Assembly: GCA_028551475.1 (NCBI GenBank) | Contig: CM052354.1 | Coordinates: 3,641,391-3,705,390, forward strand | Reading direction: 5' to 3' | Source of the DNA: Casuarina equisetifolia | Taxonomy: Eukaryota > Streptophyta > Magnoliopsida > Fagales > Casuarinaceae | DNA length: 64,000 bases | In this document: positions 44,291 through 55,905 of the stretch, one piece after another | Layout: the number at the start of each line of letters is the position of its first letter | How positions within the stretch are numbered: the stretch's first letter is position 1 | Notes under the pieces: generated by a model | Seen by the model: only the letters and a program-made list of their open reading frames with translations | What the model was told of the DNA's origin: nothing | The model's database searches: none | Position numbers and translations under genes: made by a program

Positions 44291-46085
44291 ATTCTATAGA
44301 GTTATTATTATTATTTTAGGTAACATTTAATATAGTTTTTATTATATTATATTTGTATTTAATTATATATATGCATATTTTTTTATTTTGTGCAGAAAAC
44401 CCAAAATAAGCAACAAAAAAAAACAAGAAAATGAAGCAAAAGATTGAGAGAAAAGAAAGAAAATAAGCAAAGGTTAGCCAATGTATGCATATAGAATCCA
44501 TGTGAGGAAAAGACAAAAAGAAGAGAAAGTAAAAAAGTAAAAGCATGAGTGAATTGTTAGGGGAAAAGGGCTTTTATTAGGCAAAAAAATGGATAGAAGG
44601 GTGTGGGAGGCCTTTTGTTATGCAAAATAGGAAGGAGTTGCTGGAAAAAAGAGAGGTAGGGAAGCAAACACTAGCACGAGAAGGCTATACAACAGTGGAT
44701 TGGAATGCTATCTACATTCATCTCCTCTAGTGACCAAAATTTGAATGAGAAAGGGTTCACACGATAATGTGACCCACTTTAGGGACTATAGAGCATTTTC
44801 CAGATGTTTTAGGTGTTTTTTGGCAAGGAAGGAACGGATTGGCAACCTTAGTCCCCATTCTAGTGTTTCTGGAGTGGTTTTACAACAATTTCTAACAGTT
44901 TCCAATGACAACGGTGAACACCATTCGTGGACTATTTTCAATGAAATTAGGCTTTTTCCTAGCGATTTTCTAGAAAATTATTTGATCTTTTGACAAATCA
45001 GTGTCTAGGGAGCTTTTTCTAGAGGTTTTCATAAAGAGCGATGATGGCACATGGTGGCGTATGATGGCGTGTGGCAACACACGAAACGCATGGTGGTGCA
45101 TGGCAGCGCTTGCCAATGCATAGTGGCATGTGGCAGCGCATAATGGCATATGGCACCAACACATGGTGGTGCGTGGCACTAATGCATGACAAGGCATGGC
45201 AATGCGTAGTAATGGCATATGACGACACGTTTAGATCGTTTTCTCCTTGTTTTTCAAACAATTTCTTCTATTCCTTTTGATATACAGATTTGTCAAACTT
45301 TCTTTGAATTGAAGACATTTTAGTGATAGCTTTCATGTTTTTAATTTGAAAAATGTTATGTTCAATTTCTTACATTATTTATGTTCATGTAAATATGATG
45401 TTTTAGTTTATTTTGTTAGAGCTATGATAGAACTTGATTATGAAGTATGAATGACATGGCTATTATGTTTTATGAGATGTTTTACTTTTGTGAAGTTGTA
45501 TTTTACTAAGTTTAATACTTTTAAGTGATTAGCTATTGCTTAAATGATTTGATTTGCATGTTAGAGACCAACAAGAAGTGACATATGCAATTGCTTCATG
45601 CAATATGCAACCATAGATTAATATGGATAAAATTATATCATATGATTTATGTAGTTTTAGGTGTAAACTAAAATATTTACATATCTTAATGCACTTAATT
45701 TATTTAATTTATGGGTAGAAATATAGTGAGTTAAGTAGATTTATTATACCTAGACATTAGATAATGAATAAATTAAGAAATTTTACGATCACATGAGTAG
45801 AATCAATCTTACAAGTGTAATTAATCTACATCATACCTAATAGTTAGGTGAAATTGGACACTCTAGCATGTTTCGTTAAACAAGTTTAGGTTAAATTTAG
45901 TTATTTAGTCCATGTTTTATCATTCAATTTACTACATAAACTCTAAAAGTTGTTCAATATAAATAATTAGTTGGTATAGTAATTACTAGTCCCTATAGGA
46001 TAATAATCGTTCTCATAATTATATTACTTATTCGACATGTACACTTGTATATAGAATTTCACCGAACAGTGTGCTATGAAAATTG
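44290..46085. mobile_element. 1.8-kb sequence inserted in gypsy gag
   Basis: It separates the gag motif FPTF-GVGPKEWL from its continuation MEGDASKWY. It is AT-rich except for a patch at 45040-45225 built of imperfect GTGGCAT/ATGGCA words. No termini or target duplication could be fixed, so its class is unknown and its borders are approximate. Confidence 0.5.
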
Positions 46086-46560
46086 GCTTAATTTATTTGA
46101 AGTGGTTAACCATATGAGAATTTAATATGTTACAATGGCTATGGAAGGGGATGCAAGTAAGTGGTATACCCTTTACATAACGAAGAAAGGTCCAATTGCA
46201 TAGGAAGTATTCAAAAATGATGTAGTGGACAGATTTGTTAAGAAGGATTAGGATAGTGATGTGGAAAGGTTCTTTAGGTTATGACAAAGTACTTCAATGG
46301 TAGAGTTTTTCATAAGCTTTGAGTGATTATGCCCATAGGTTGTGCTTTAAAACCCAAGCATGACAAAGACCTCCTTTGTTCGATTCTTCACCCAAGCCCT
46401 TAAAAAGGATATTCAACCCTTAATTAGAATTGCAAATCCCTCAACATGGAATGAAGTAGTGAGGCTAGCTTTTGTAAGGGAAGATCAAGCTACATAAAAC
46501 TCTTCTAAACCCAAGATAACTTCTAAAGGATCACAAGGGTATTATCCATCCCACAGGCAT
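46085..46560 (+). pseudogene. Gypsy gag relic, C-terminal part
   Basis: The forward reading TMAMEGDASKWYTLYITKKGPIA, VFKNDVVDRFVKKD and DVERFFRL is the core of plant gypsy gag. Stops are frequent. Protease and reverse transcriptase should follow, but the sequence jumps to RNase H at about 46680. Confidence 0.75.
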
Positions 46561-46679
46561 GAGCACATAAGTCACTAGGATAGGACAATGCACTATGCAA
46601 CCCCTCTAGCACCCCAAAGGCAAGGCATGCCTATCCATTGGATCAACCAAAGTCATATGCAAGAAAAGAGGATTTTAGT

Positions 46680-47168
46680 AGTTAAAAGAAGCCATTTGTG
46701 CCTTTGATGAGTTAAAGAAGTCAATGAGTTCTACCCTAATACTAGCTACACCTAACTTTAGGAGGGCCTTTGTGAAAAAGTCATATGTGAGCCTTATGAA
46801 TGTAGGAGTTATGCTCATGCAGAAAGGTCACCTCATCACCTACTTGAGTAAGGCCTTAGCTCCATGACATTGTGACTCTCAACATATGAGAAGGAATTGC
46901 TAGCTATTGTCATGGCAGTTCAAAAATGGAGCCTTATTTGTTCAAAAATCACTTCATTCTACATATTGATCATCGTAGCTTGAGGCATTTGTTGGAACAG
47001 AGAATCTTCACACCTACTCAATATAAATGGCTAACAAAACTAGTGAGGTATGATTATAAAATCCAATATAAGAAAGGTAATGATAATGGGGTAGTGAACG
47101 CCCTTTCACAATTACTTGCATATCTAAATGGCAGAGAGTTTTCTCTACACTTCCTTTCCATTCTTTAG
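46680..47168 (+). pseudogene. Gypsy RNase H relic
   Basis: FDELKKSMSSTLILATPNF, then LMNVGVMLMQKGHLITYLSKALAP, YEKELLAIVMAVQKW, IDHRSLRHLLEQR and YDYKIQYKKGNDNGVVNALS are recognisable. The first catalytic segment (usually TDAS) has changed to KSYVS, so the active-site Asp is lost. Frameshifts and stops are present. Confidence 0.8.
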
Positions 47169-47299
47169 CCATAATGGATTCAAAAGGTGTTGGCAAGCTA
47201 TAAGGGAGATCAACATGTGCAAAAACTTCTTGAGGCCCTAGCCATTGACCCTATGGCACATCTAGACTATAACTTGGCTAATAAGGTCTTGTGTCATAA

Positions 47300-48230
47300 G
47301 GGTTAGATTATGGTGAGAAGTCAAGGGAACCCAAAAGAGTAAATAATGCAACATATTTATGAATCCAAATTAAGAGGCCATTCGAGCATAATAGATACCT
47401 AGAAAAGATTGCAACTAAAATTTTATTGGGAAGGGTTAAAGCAAATGGTTTCATGTTGGGTATTAAGTTGTAGGACTTGCCAACGATATAAATCTAAACA
47501 AGTGCCTTATCTTGGGCTCCTGCAACCTCTCCCTATTTCTAGCCAAGCCTGGCATGACATTGGCATGGACTTCATTAAGAGGCTTCCCAAGAGTGAAAGT
47601 TGAGAAAAAATCCTAAGTGGTAAACTGTTTTACAAAGTATGCCCACTTTATGGGAATGAGTCATCCTTTCTCAGCCACACGGGTGGCACAAGTGTTCCTA
47701 AATAAGGTAGCAAGACTACACAGGCTTCCTACCATTATTGTTAATGATTGTAACCTTATCTTTTTCAGCAAGTTTTGGGAAGAATTGTTCAAGACTATAG
47801 GAGTTAACATCTTGTGTAATACCTTATACCATCCCCAAACAAATGAATAGACAAAGAGGGTGAACCCATGCCTAGAACAATATCTACGTTACTCAAATGG
47901 TGAGAGGCTGGGGAAGTGGCATTCATGGTTGTCATTAATGGAGTGGTGGTATAATACTAACTACCATTCAACAATCAAAATGACTCCTTTTGAAGCCTTT
48001 AATGGATACTGGCCATATAAGCCCCCTACCATAATTTTAAGATGGCCACCAAACTAAAGGTGAATGCATTCCTCCAAGAATAGGCTTAGCAAGTACAATT
48101 GATTAAGTTACACCTTCAGGACAGCCATGCCCACATGGAGTTCTACGCTAACAAGAGATGATCTAATCGGTAGTTTGGGGTGGGAGATTTCATCTACTTA
48201 CGAATGCAACCCTGTCAATAGTTACCCTTG
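47300..48230 (+). pseudogene. Gypsy integrase relic
   Basis: The zinc-binding HHCC region is readable (H and H in IYESKLRGHSSI, then CRTCQRYKS near 47475). So is the catalytic core: WHDIGMDFI with Asp, VNDCNLIFFSKFW with the second Asp, and YHPQTN followed by an in-frame TAG and TKRVN where the third acidic residue (usually TERVN) is Lys. It is cut at 48230, where CRK D resumes. The missing C-terminus is the part found at 17439-18194. Confidence 0.8.
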
Positions 48231-48235
48231 TCTCA
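48231..48235. repeat. Candidate 5-bp duplication TCTCA, right
   Basis: Partner of 17434-17438, directly before CRK D resumes. Confidence 0.5.
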
Positions 48236-48830
48236 TTTATAGATAAGATAGAGTGACACAAATAATCAGCCAAATATGGAGTAATATAAAGGAAAAATGT
48301 AACATTGAATTTACTGTGTTCCAATAATTATGTTTATATTTGCCTAAATTTGATCAACTTCAAAGCTTAAAGTATCAAAACTTGAATTTTTTTAATTCAT
48401 ATTCTCATCTAGTAAAATGTTGCTAACTTTAATATTATGATGCATGATTTTGATACACAAATTTCATGTAGATAAAGTATTCATTGAGCAATTCCTTCAA
48501 TAATCTTACTAAGTGTTGCCCAGTCTAATGGCTTTTGTTTTTCAAGACCAATTCACTTATAAAAACCAATATTTAGTTAGAATAAACAATAAAATTTATA
48601 GATACTTAGGTAACTAAAAAAGACATCAACGAAAGCCATTAAAGTACAACTACAACAATGACTATGCATTTTTTGAAAACATAAGAAAGTCATGAATTTT
48701 AAAAATTTATTATCATAAAGAAAATCATTAAGGCTTTTATTTGGTACAAATCATAAATAAGTAGTAATAAAAAGTCTATTTTAAACTTATGAACTAACCT
48801 TTGAATTAGATTTCAAACTTTCTAATAATA
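48236..48830 (-). pseudogene. CRK D pseudogene, 5'-ward part (exons 5 and 4)
   Basis: This is collinear with about 52500-53060 of pseudogene E. A degenerate exon 5 (about 48375-48550) reads HHNIKVSNILLDENMN on the minus strand, a decayed HRDLKxSNILLD catalytic loop. A degenerate exon-4 end lies near 48745-48780. Exons 3 to 1 are absent; a segmental duplication unit begins at about 48930. It continues the piece ending at 17438. Confidence 0.7.
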
Positions 48831-48929
48831 AGAACTTCTATCTCTTTTATTCATATGATTTTCAATGCACAAAATATCTTACATATCTTTATATATTGAA
48901 GGGGAAAAGTTGGACTCAATGCCCAAATC

Positions 48930-51780
48930 ACTAACTTGTTGGTAACTACTAACTTGTTGCCATGTTTTAAATTTGGATTAAGGTTGTCTTTGTTTTAAAT
49001 TTCGGTTAAGGTTGTCCTTGTTTTGAATTTGGATTAAGGTTGTCCGTGTTTCAAGTTATCACTCCTATGGATGAAAGGAACCAAGTATTCTAATAGATAA
49101 TTCATATCTTAAGATTAAAAAAAAATGTAGTATATGCCATCATAGGGCAACATTTGGACCCGAACCTATAATTTGTAGTTTTGGTTTCTCTTTGACCTCA
49201 TTCTAATGGATACAAGCTATCGCTTTTGTACAAACAATTGTGTTGTTAGTAATGAATCCATATCAAACACTAAAACTTCACTTTTGACCTTGTAGCGGTT
49301 CGAGTTGTTGGAGAGATAGTTTGAGTTCATCCTTTGTAGAGAATGAAATGGAATCAACAAAGCAATTGCTAGTTATATTCTGGTTTTGACACATTCTAAA
49401 GATATTGTAACAAACATGGAGGTATACCTTACCTCAATCATATATCTGTATAAATATTAAATTATGTATAGTCTGCAACAACTAGACACATTTAGCTATT
49501 TTTTCCATGCACGTAAAGCAACGGAGCTGTTGACATGTATTCTGCACATGGTATGCCAAAATAATTTTGTTCATTAACGGACCGGTCTTGCACTGCGACA
49601 ACAAAAGTTTGAATAGTTTGATAATTGGGGATCCATCTTGTCTGCCCTTTGCACCGCAAAAACACATGAAGTGTGATTTTCGCTCTCTCTTCAGTGCAAC
49701 AGCAGATTAAGGTTGAAAAGTTTGGTAGAGTGGGTCCATCTGTTACTCTCTTTTTTTTCTTTTAACACACTCACCCAAACTCATGTACCTCAGTGTCAAA
49801 AATGGAATCAAAAGGTTTTAGGTAATATCTGCTCCTAATTGAGTTAGCCATTTTTATTTTTTTTAAAACATATACTCAAATTCACACATCTAAATGTTGA
49901 ACTTAAAATTAAGATATTCTAGATCATACTTAGTCTCAATTGAACTAAACACTTGTTATGTGACTTAGCCGTTTGCCTTTTAATGCTTCCGTTCTGTTGT
50001 ATGATTTGTATTTGTTTCTTTCCAATCTCTTGGCTTCCTCCAGTTATTTCACTTAGTGTGAGACGCCGATGTTCCTTCTTTAATCGTAAGAATGTGTCTT
50101 TCGTTATAATTGAAAAAAAAAAAGTTTGGAAAGTTTGACTGGGGATTCCATCTTTTTCACACTTTTCACTGCAACAGCAGATGAAGTTGAGAAGTTTGAC
50201 AGCTCCGGTTCTTTTCATTACAAAAGCAAATGAATATTGAAATGTCTTATGATCGTGATCCATAAGAAAATGATAAAATATGAAATTGAAAACATAATTG
50301 ATGGAATAATTATACAAGTACAAAACATTTCCAAAACAAGGCTATTGAATACTAATTTTATTGGTTAGAATTAAAAAGGTAGTATATGAAAGAACATTTT
50401 TATTTAAGAATATTAAATTCTCTTAGACGAATGTATTTTTGTGTTGTAGTTAAAAGATTCCTAACTTAATTTTTTTAAAAATAAATTATAATGTTAAAAT
50501 GTGTTCCTAAACTTTTTATATTATTGTATACTTTGATGAATAAATTTACATATTTATTAAAAAATAATTACACAATTATATAAACTAATTTCTTTATAAT
50601 TTGCAATATCAACTACATTAAACCACATACCTACCTATAAACAAATTTTCATGATGAATCTATTACAAAAACTTTTACATTCGATGGAATGATCCATGCT
50701 TACGCATGTTTTGGCAAGTGTAATGCATTGACTAGTTCGCAAATCATTACAATGTATTGTGATTGATTCCATTAAGGTGATCCCACCCATTCAGATGGTC
50801 TCATGTTACAAATGTCTTTACTCAATATTCTGGTTTCACAAATGACCTAGAGACCATAGATTATTTTTTACTTTTTCAAGACATTGATGCTTTTTTATTA
50901 TTTTTTATCTCAAGTTCACTTGTAGATAAGATGGAGTGACACAAATAAATAAATAAATAAATAAAGATTAGTTCACTTTTTGGAATTAGATTGAATCCCA
51001 CGTTGCAAAGAAATGAGTTTGAAATCTTGATTCAATGAAGGAGGTTCAGCTCTACAGTAATAGAAAGATTCTTGATGAGTTCCTCTCTCGACACAGCAGG
51101 CATGGAATGCCACGGTTTCACCTTCGTTGGTTAATGCTTTGAACCGAACTCTGATTGAAGTCAAATTGATGCTTGGCTGCGTAATGCATTGCAATGTTCT
51201 GGACAGGAGATGGATACTGATGTTTCCTTCGGAAAGAGAGGATCTTTCAGACACCCCTTTGCTAGTTTCAATTGCAGATTCCTTAAGGTGCTTAAGTCGA
51301 ATTTTCAGGGAGGTTAGCTTGGACTGCCCTTTTCTAGATTCATCTTCCTTCGTGTTTTATCCGTGAAATCTGTTGGATTTTTTCGAAGTTCCTTTGGGCA
51401 ATGGGTTTTATATTCCTGTGAGTAGCTTGAGAAGTTAAATCTTGAAGATAAAAGTGGTATTGACAGGCTAAATCTCACCCATTTGTGTTTGGAACACTTA
51501 TCGAGATCTCAAATCTCTTAATGAGACCCCAACGGATATGCATTTCATGTCCAATGCTTAAGCCCTTGTCTCTCAAGTGCCTCTTCCAAATACCAGAGGA
51601 CAAATTCTTAATTGTTTTAGCACCTAATCTCCAAATGTTTAAATGGATGGGAGAAATTGTAAACGGCTGTTCGGAGAATGATTTGTCTTCGACGTGCCTT
51701 GTTTTGTCTTCAACCTGCTGTGTCTGTAGTGATGGATACCAAAAGCTTTGATACGGTTGGCATTCTTAACAAGATCAGAA
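48930..51780. repeat. Segmental duplication, unit 1
   Basis: Collinear with 56600-60330. Shared words include GGTTGTCCTTGTTTTGA, ATGGATGAAAGGAACCAAGT, TCTAATGGATACAAGCTATC, TTTTGGCAAG and TTGGAATTAGATTGAATC. Unit 2 has about 1.1 kb extra at 58260-59380. Three variants of the GCAACAGCAGA/AGTTTGA motif lie at about 49600, 49697 and 50170. Confidence 0.8.
51000..51760 (+). pseudogene. F-box/LRR-like relic
   Basis: Forward frames give ILDEFLSRHSRHGMPRFHLRW, then CMFRTL-type broken LRR text, and the stretch CPMLKPLSLKCLFQIPEDKF followed by APNLQMFKWMGEIVNG (51485-51700). This pattern of leucine-rich lines and an APNL-x5-W motif recalls plant F-box/LRR (FBD) proteins. No F-box is seen and the frame is broken several times. 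The family call is tentative. A second copy lies at 59390-60330. Confidence 0.45.
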
Positions 51781-51789
51781 GTGCCAGAG

Positions 51790-54700
51790 TTTTAAAACTG
51801 AATTGTTGGTTGCTCTTGGGGTGGTCGGAGAGTCACAATGCAACTGTTTAGCATAACAAGTATCGTTGCCATAATCCATTACTAATCACGGGGGTTTAAA
51901 GGATGTAGCTGGATTTTCCTACACAAACAAAGAGCCAATATGGATACATTTGCCGGCTTCGTTGTTAGAGTAGGAGTCTTTGACGAATGAATCCAGCAAT
52001 TCCCAAGGCTTTCCAAAGTTTATCTTCTCTTCCTTTTATTCCACATTGGTGATTTAAAGTGATGACTGAGTTATACTCACGTAATTTTAGAAGCCCTCAA
52101 CATTGTATGTTTACGAAAAGAAGTTGTTCTTTTTACCACTTAACATCTCTAAGACTAAGACCCCAAAATCATGTGCATAAGATTTCACGAAAAACCATCC
52201 ATATATTACATATTCTAGAGCCATATAACCATTACATATCACCAACACAATAATACTAGTGAAGGATAACACAATATTTTGTAATTGAATCGAGTAATTC
52301 TATTTCTTTAGTAATAGAATTTGAGACATTAGAACAAACTTATTTTTCCTTTTTCACTTTTTTCTATCATGAAGTTGTTTGGATGAGAAAATTAATCACT
52401 TTAATCTCGCAATTATGCTAAACAAACAAAAGGAAATTATTGTTGCAATTAAAAGCTCAATTTCTTTCTAAATGTAGTTGCTTACCATATCTCAAGTTCA
52501 CTTGTGGATACGATGGAGAGATACAAATAATCAGCCAATTATGGAGTAATATAAAGGGTAAATGTAACATTGAATTTACAATGTTCCAATGCTTCTACTT
52601 CTATTTGCTTGAGTTTCCTCAAATTCAAAGAGCTTTGAAGCATCAAAATCTACAAATTTTGGATTCAAGCTGGCAACTTGCTAGCCTTAAGATTACAATG
52701 TATGATTTTATTTCATGAATTTGCATGTAGAAAAAGTATTTCTTTAGCAATTCATTCAAATCAATTCACTCACCAAAACAAATATTTAGCTAGAATAAAC
52801 CATGAAATCCATAGATACTCAAGAAATTTAAATAATAAAAAATAAAAAACCTATGAAAAGCATTGGAGAATAGTTACAATAGTAATTGCAATTTCTCAAA
52901 ACACAAGACAGCCATGAACTTTAGATATGTATTACCATATAGGAAATGGTCGAGACTTTGTTTGGTACAAATTCATAAACAAGTAGTTGGAAACAGTTTC
53001 CTAACTCATAGAATCTTAAACTTTGTTTGTAAAATTTTAAATGCAAGTGAATATGTTGAATAAGCAACATAATAATGAAAAAGTATCATCCTATTAAGAT
53101 TAATGATTACTAAATTAATTAAATACTAATGGTAAAATAATCCTAAAAATTTATCTAACAAATCAAAATAAAGTTGAGATTGAATTAAAATTAATAGTTT
53201 TCAATCAAAATTTCAAAACTAAAAATAACTTAATTTAAATGAGTTAAATCGATATGTAAAGTATGTTAGAACATCTGATTTCACCATAACCATTATATAT
53301 AAATTTTAATAGTTTATGCGTTTAAAAATGACAATACATATGGTATTGTAAGATTTTCTAATTTATTTATTATCCTCTATTTGAAAATAGCAAACCTACT
53401 TGATTTATTAATTCTCTATATTTTTATGTAAATCAAAATAAATACAAGTGTATTACAATCTATAAACATCCTCAGTTTACATTAAATCATCCAACTATTT
53501 TATTATCAAAAGCCACACAAGCAACATAATATATCTCTATCTACATTTAATTCATGGTTAGACATTATAAGAAACAGTTGCATATTATCAATTTTTAGTC
53601 TCAAACACACACATCAAATTATTCATATGGTGGTCAATCACCTAAAGTGTTAAGCATAATAATATCTAACTCTTATAAATATAATCTCTTGCAAAACATA
53701 GAAGACCATGAAGTTCACATCATCTTAGTTAACTTACATCATATCCATAACAAAAGGAAATTAAAACATAATAAAAGGGAAAAAAAAAAAAGGATTAGGT
53801 TTAAAGTCCTTACATGACTGAATTTTGACTAATTCAAACCCAATCCTTATTTAGAGAAAATAATAAAACAAAGCCTAATTGTTTAAAAAACCCAACAATA
53901 ATAAAAATTTAATAATAATCATTCAAAGCCTAAACTTATCTTGACTTTCCTGATGTTGATATTTTGACCATATCTTGCCACACATAGATTCAATGCACCC
54001 ATCTTTCTTCTCCATGTCTCCTTATTCTACATAAACAAGGAAAATTTGAGTAAGCAAAAGGAAATACAAAAATTTTCTCACAATCGTTGCGTTATCTATT
54101 ACTTAAAATAAGTTTATAAAAATAGAGTTATCAAAACTTTCAAACTTAACATTTTGTTAGTCCTCAATCAAAAGCAATAACTAACATATGTTGAAGACAA
54201 AATCCCCCAATGAAAATCTACCATAACTGTTCCATTTCACAATTTAAAGAAAAATATAACTCTCATCCAAACACCACAATTGGTTCATAAGGTAAGATAA
54301 ACTCTTAACTATGTTAACCACATGTGTGTGTGTGTGTGTGAAATTAAGTTATAGTTTCATCATATAGTCTCAGAAGTTGTAAGATTACCTCTGAAGTTTG
54401 TCATGACTAGTGCGGTGGCAATGAAGCTGAGGGAGTTACTGAAGCAGGTGCTGCTCGTGCAGCAGCGTTGGGCTTGTAGAAAGGGTATATCTCAAACCTA
54501 ACATTGCAGCTTGGCTTGAAAATCTTCCTTCCTTTCTCTCCATGAAAGGAAGCAAGCACCTTAGTGACAGATCTATTTAAGCAAATGCTGCAATCATCAG
54601 GAGAAATGTCCGGTGTGCACTGCATCAGACCATATATCCTCTTAAAAAATGTATATTTCACTTTTGCGGTGGCAAAAAAATCTCTAGAAGACTTAACTTT

Positions 54701-55213
54701 CTTAATAAGGCCCCTCATCAAACCCTCCAAATTTGCTTTAAATTTATGTGGGTCTGTACTAACATTTTTCTTCCTAGAGATATCGAAGAATGGAGATTCA
54801 TCCATAACCGAGAATATAGATCGATTTGAGTACCGCAGCATGCAATGATCAAACCATATAACTACATCTTCATAACCTGCACATTCAAAAGTTACGTATT
54901 CGCCGCTGGTCTTAACCCAACGCTCGCATAAGTCGCGGGAGAGGTATCCTGCGCATAGAAATAGACTGTAGGCCTTCTCAGGACTCTGGCCAGTGCTGGT
55001 CTGGTAAAACCTGTTGTTGTGGGCGTTAGCGTATAAGGTAGACAGGGAAATTTTGAGGTTTACTGCAAATAAGCTACGGGAAGCATAATTTGCGTGATTG
55101 CCACAAGAATAATGTCCAATAGAAGATAGTTGGGCTATGATGGTTAAAGGAATAGGCACAACCATGACAAAGAAAAAGAGGAGCAACCCAGAGTAGGCCA
55201 TTGTTTTGCTCAT
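51790..55213 (-). pseudogene. CRK E pseudogene (exons 7-4 decayed; exon 1 nearly open)
   Basis: Exon 7 (about 51830-52030) reads KCIHIGSLFV, stop, ENPA and MATILVMLNSC-VTLRPPQ. Exon 6 is at about 52079-52230 ([17 protein letters not shown]). Exon 5 (about 52650-52770) has HCNLKASK in place of HRDLKASN. The exon-4 end is at about 52940-52990 (LLVYEFVPNK). No exon 3 or 2 is found in 53060-54390. Exon 1 (55213 to about 54386) is open for 268 codons, with a signal peptide and two DUF26 domains. The third Cys of the first C-x8-C-x2-C is Trp, and a one-base loss near the linker shifts the frame into a stop at about 54407. Exon 1 is CRK C-type while exons 7-4 are D-type, so this may be two fused relics. 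A short secreted DUF26 protein from exon 1 is conceivable but unproven. Confidence 0.75.
53060..54390. other. AT-rich stretch between CRK E exon 4 and exon 1
   Basis: No exon, element or gene is recognised. A (TG)n run lies at about 54325-54341. Confidence 0.45.
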
Positions 55214-55905
55214 GCATCAGCCTTAATGCGACTATGACTTTGCCTGTTGAGAATTTGCACCAACTAACACCTCTTATAGTGAGGGATGCAAGGATGACTT
55301 TCCATATGGACGGCTCTGGAGCCGTTTGCCACTGATGACAACCTAATCATCACATTATAAGACTACAGTATTTACTGCTCTTGCCTGGCTCTGAAAGCTT
55401 TGAAGTTTGATTCGAAAGCGTTCTTGGTGGCCAGTCCTATAGTCGTATAGTCATGATTCTTGAAACATCCATGGGCTAAATCGAAGGAAGAACTGGCAAG
55501 AGAAGCTGATGGCAACGGAATGACCTCTTATGAATTCTTTCATAGCATGCCCTTTAGTGATTAAAGAAAGATGAAACACTGGCCATATATAAGAAATGGC
55601 AAGCTCAAGTACTTCCTGAAAACGCAACTCTTGTGTTTGGTGAAAGGGTCTTCTTAGAAGCACACCATTGAGTTTTGTTCTAAATAGAAGATAAAAGGTC
55701 AAGCTTCTCAACTTCCTGAAAGGTAAAACTTAGAAAGAGTATATGAGGGATCAGGTATTAAGACCAGAAAAGGAGACAAGACTCTTGTTTTTTTTAAGCG
55801 AGGAATATTTAATAAACAAATGATGGGCTTCCGTTTAGATCTTCCGTTGCAAAACAGAAAGGTTCGATCAAATCATTAAAGTTCAGAAAACTTAAAGGAC
55901 ACTTT
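55214..55905. promoter_or_regulatory. Upstream region of CRK E exon 1
   Basis: Duplicate of the CRK C 5' flank (15612-16325); similarity ends near 55905. Confidence 0.45.

Larger units (their letters stand above)
17439..48230. mobile_element. 30.8-kb inserted block bounded by permuted gypsy halves
   Basis: The block interrupts CRK pseudogene D between exons 6 and 5. Its ends are direct repeats of gypsy integrase sequence (17439 to about 17797, and about 47890-48230), diverged about one base in ten by eye. Left: integrase 3' part, then the 3' LTR and TTCCT. Right: TTCCT, 5' LTR, primer-binding site, gag, RNase H and integrase. This arrangement is a circular permutation of one element plus 24 kb of flanking DNA. 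The mechanism is inference; the junctions themselves are visible. Confidence 0.6.

Noticed and set aside
44970..45280. Overlapping His/Met/Cys-rich open frames (44970-45261)
   Set aside because: They are products of the GTGGCA/ATGGCA repeat patch, open on both strands; composition alone explains them.
49953..50138. Small Cys-rich open frame in unit 1
   Set aside because: It is not conserved as an open frame in the duplicate unit at 57650-57800.
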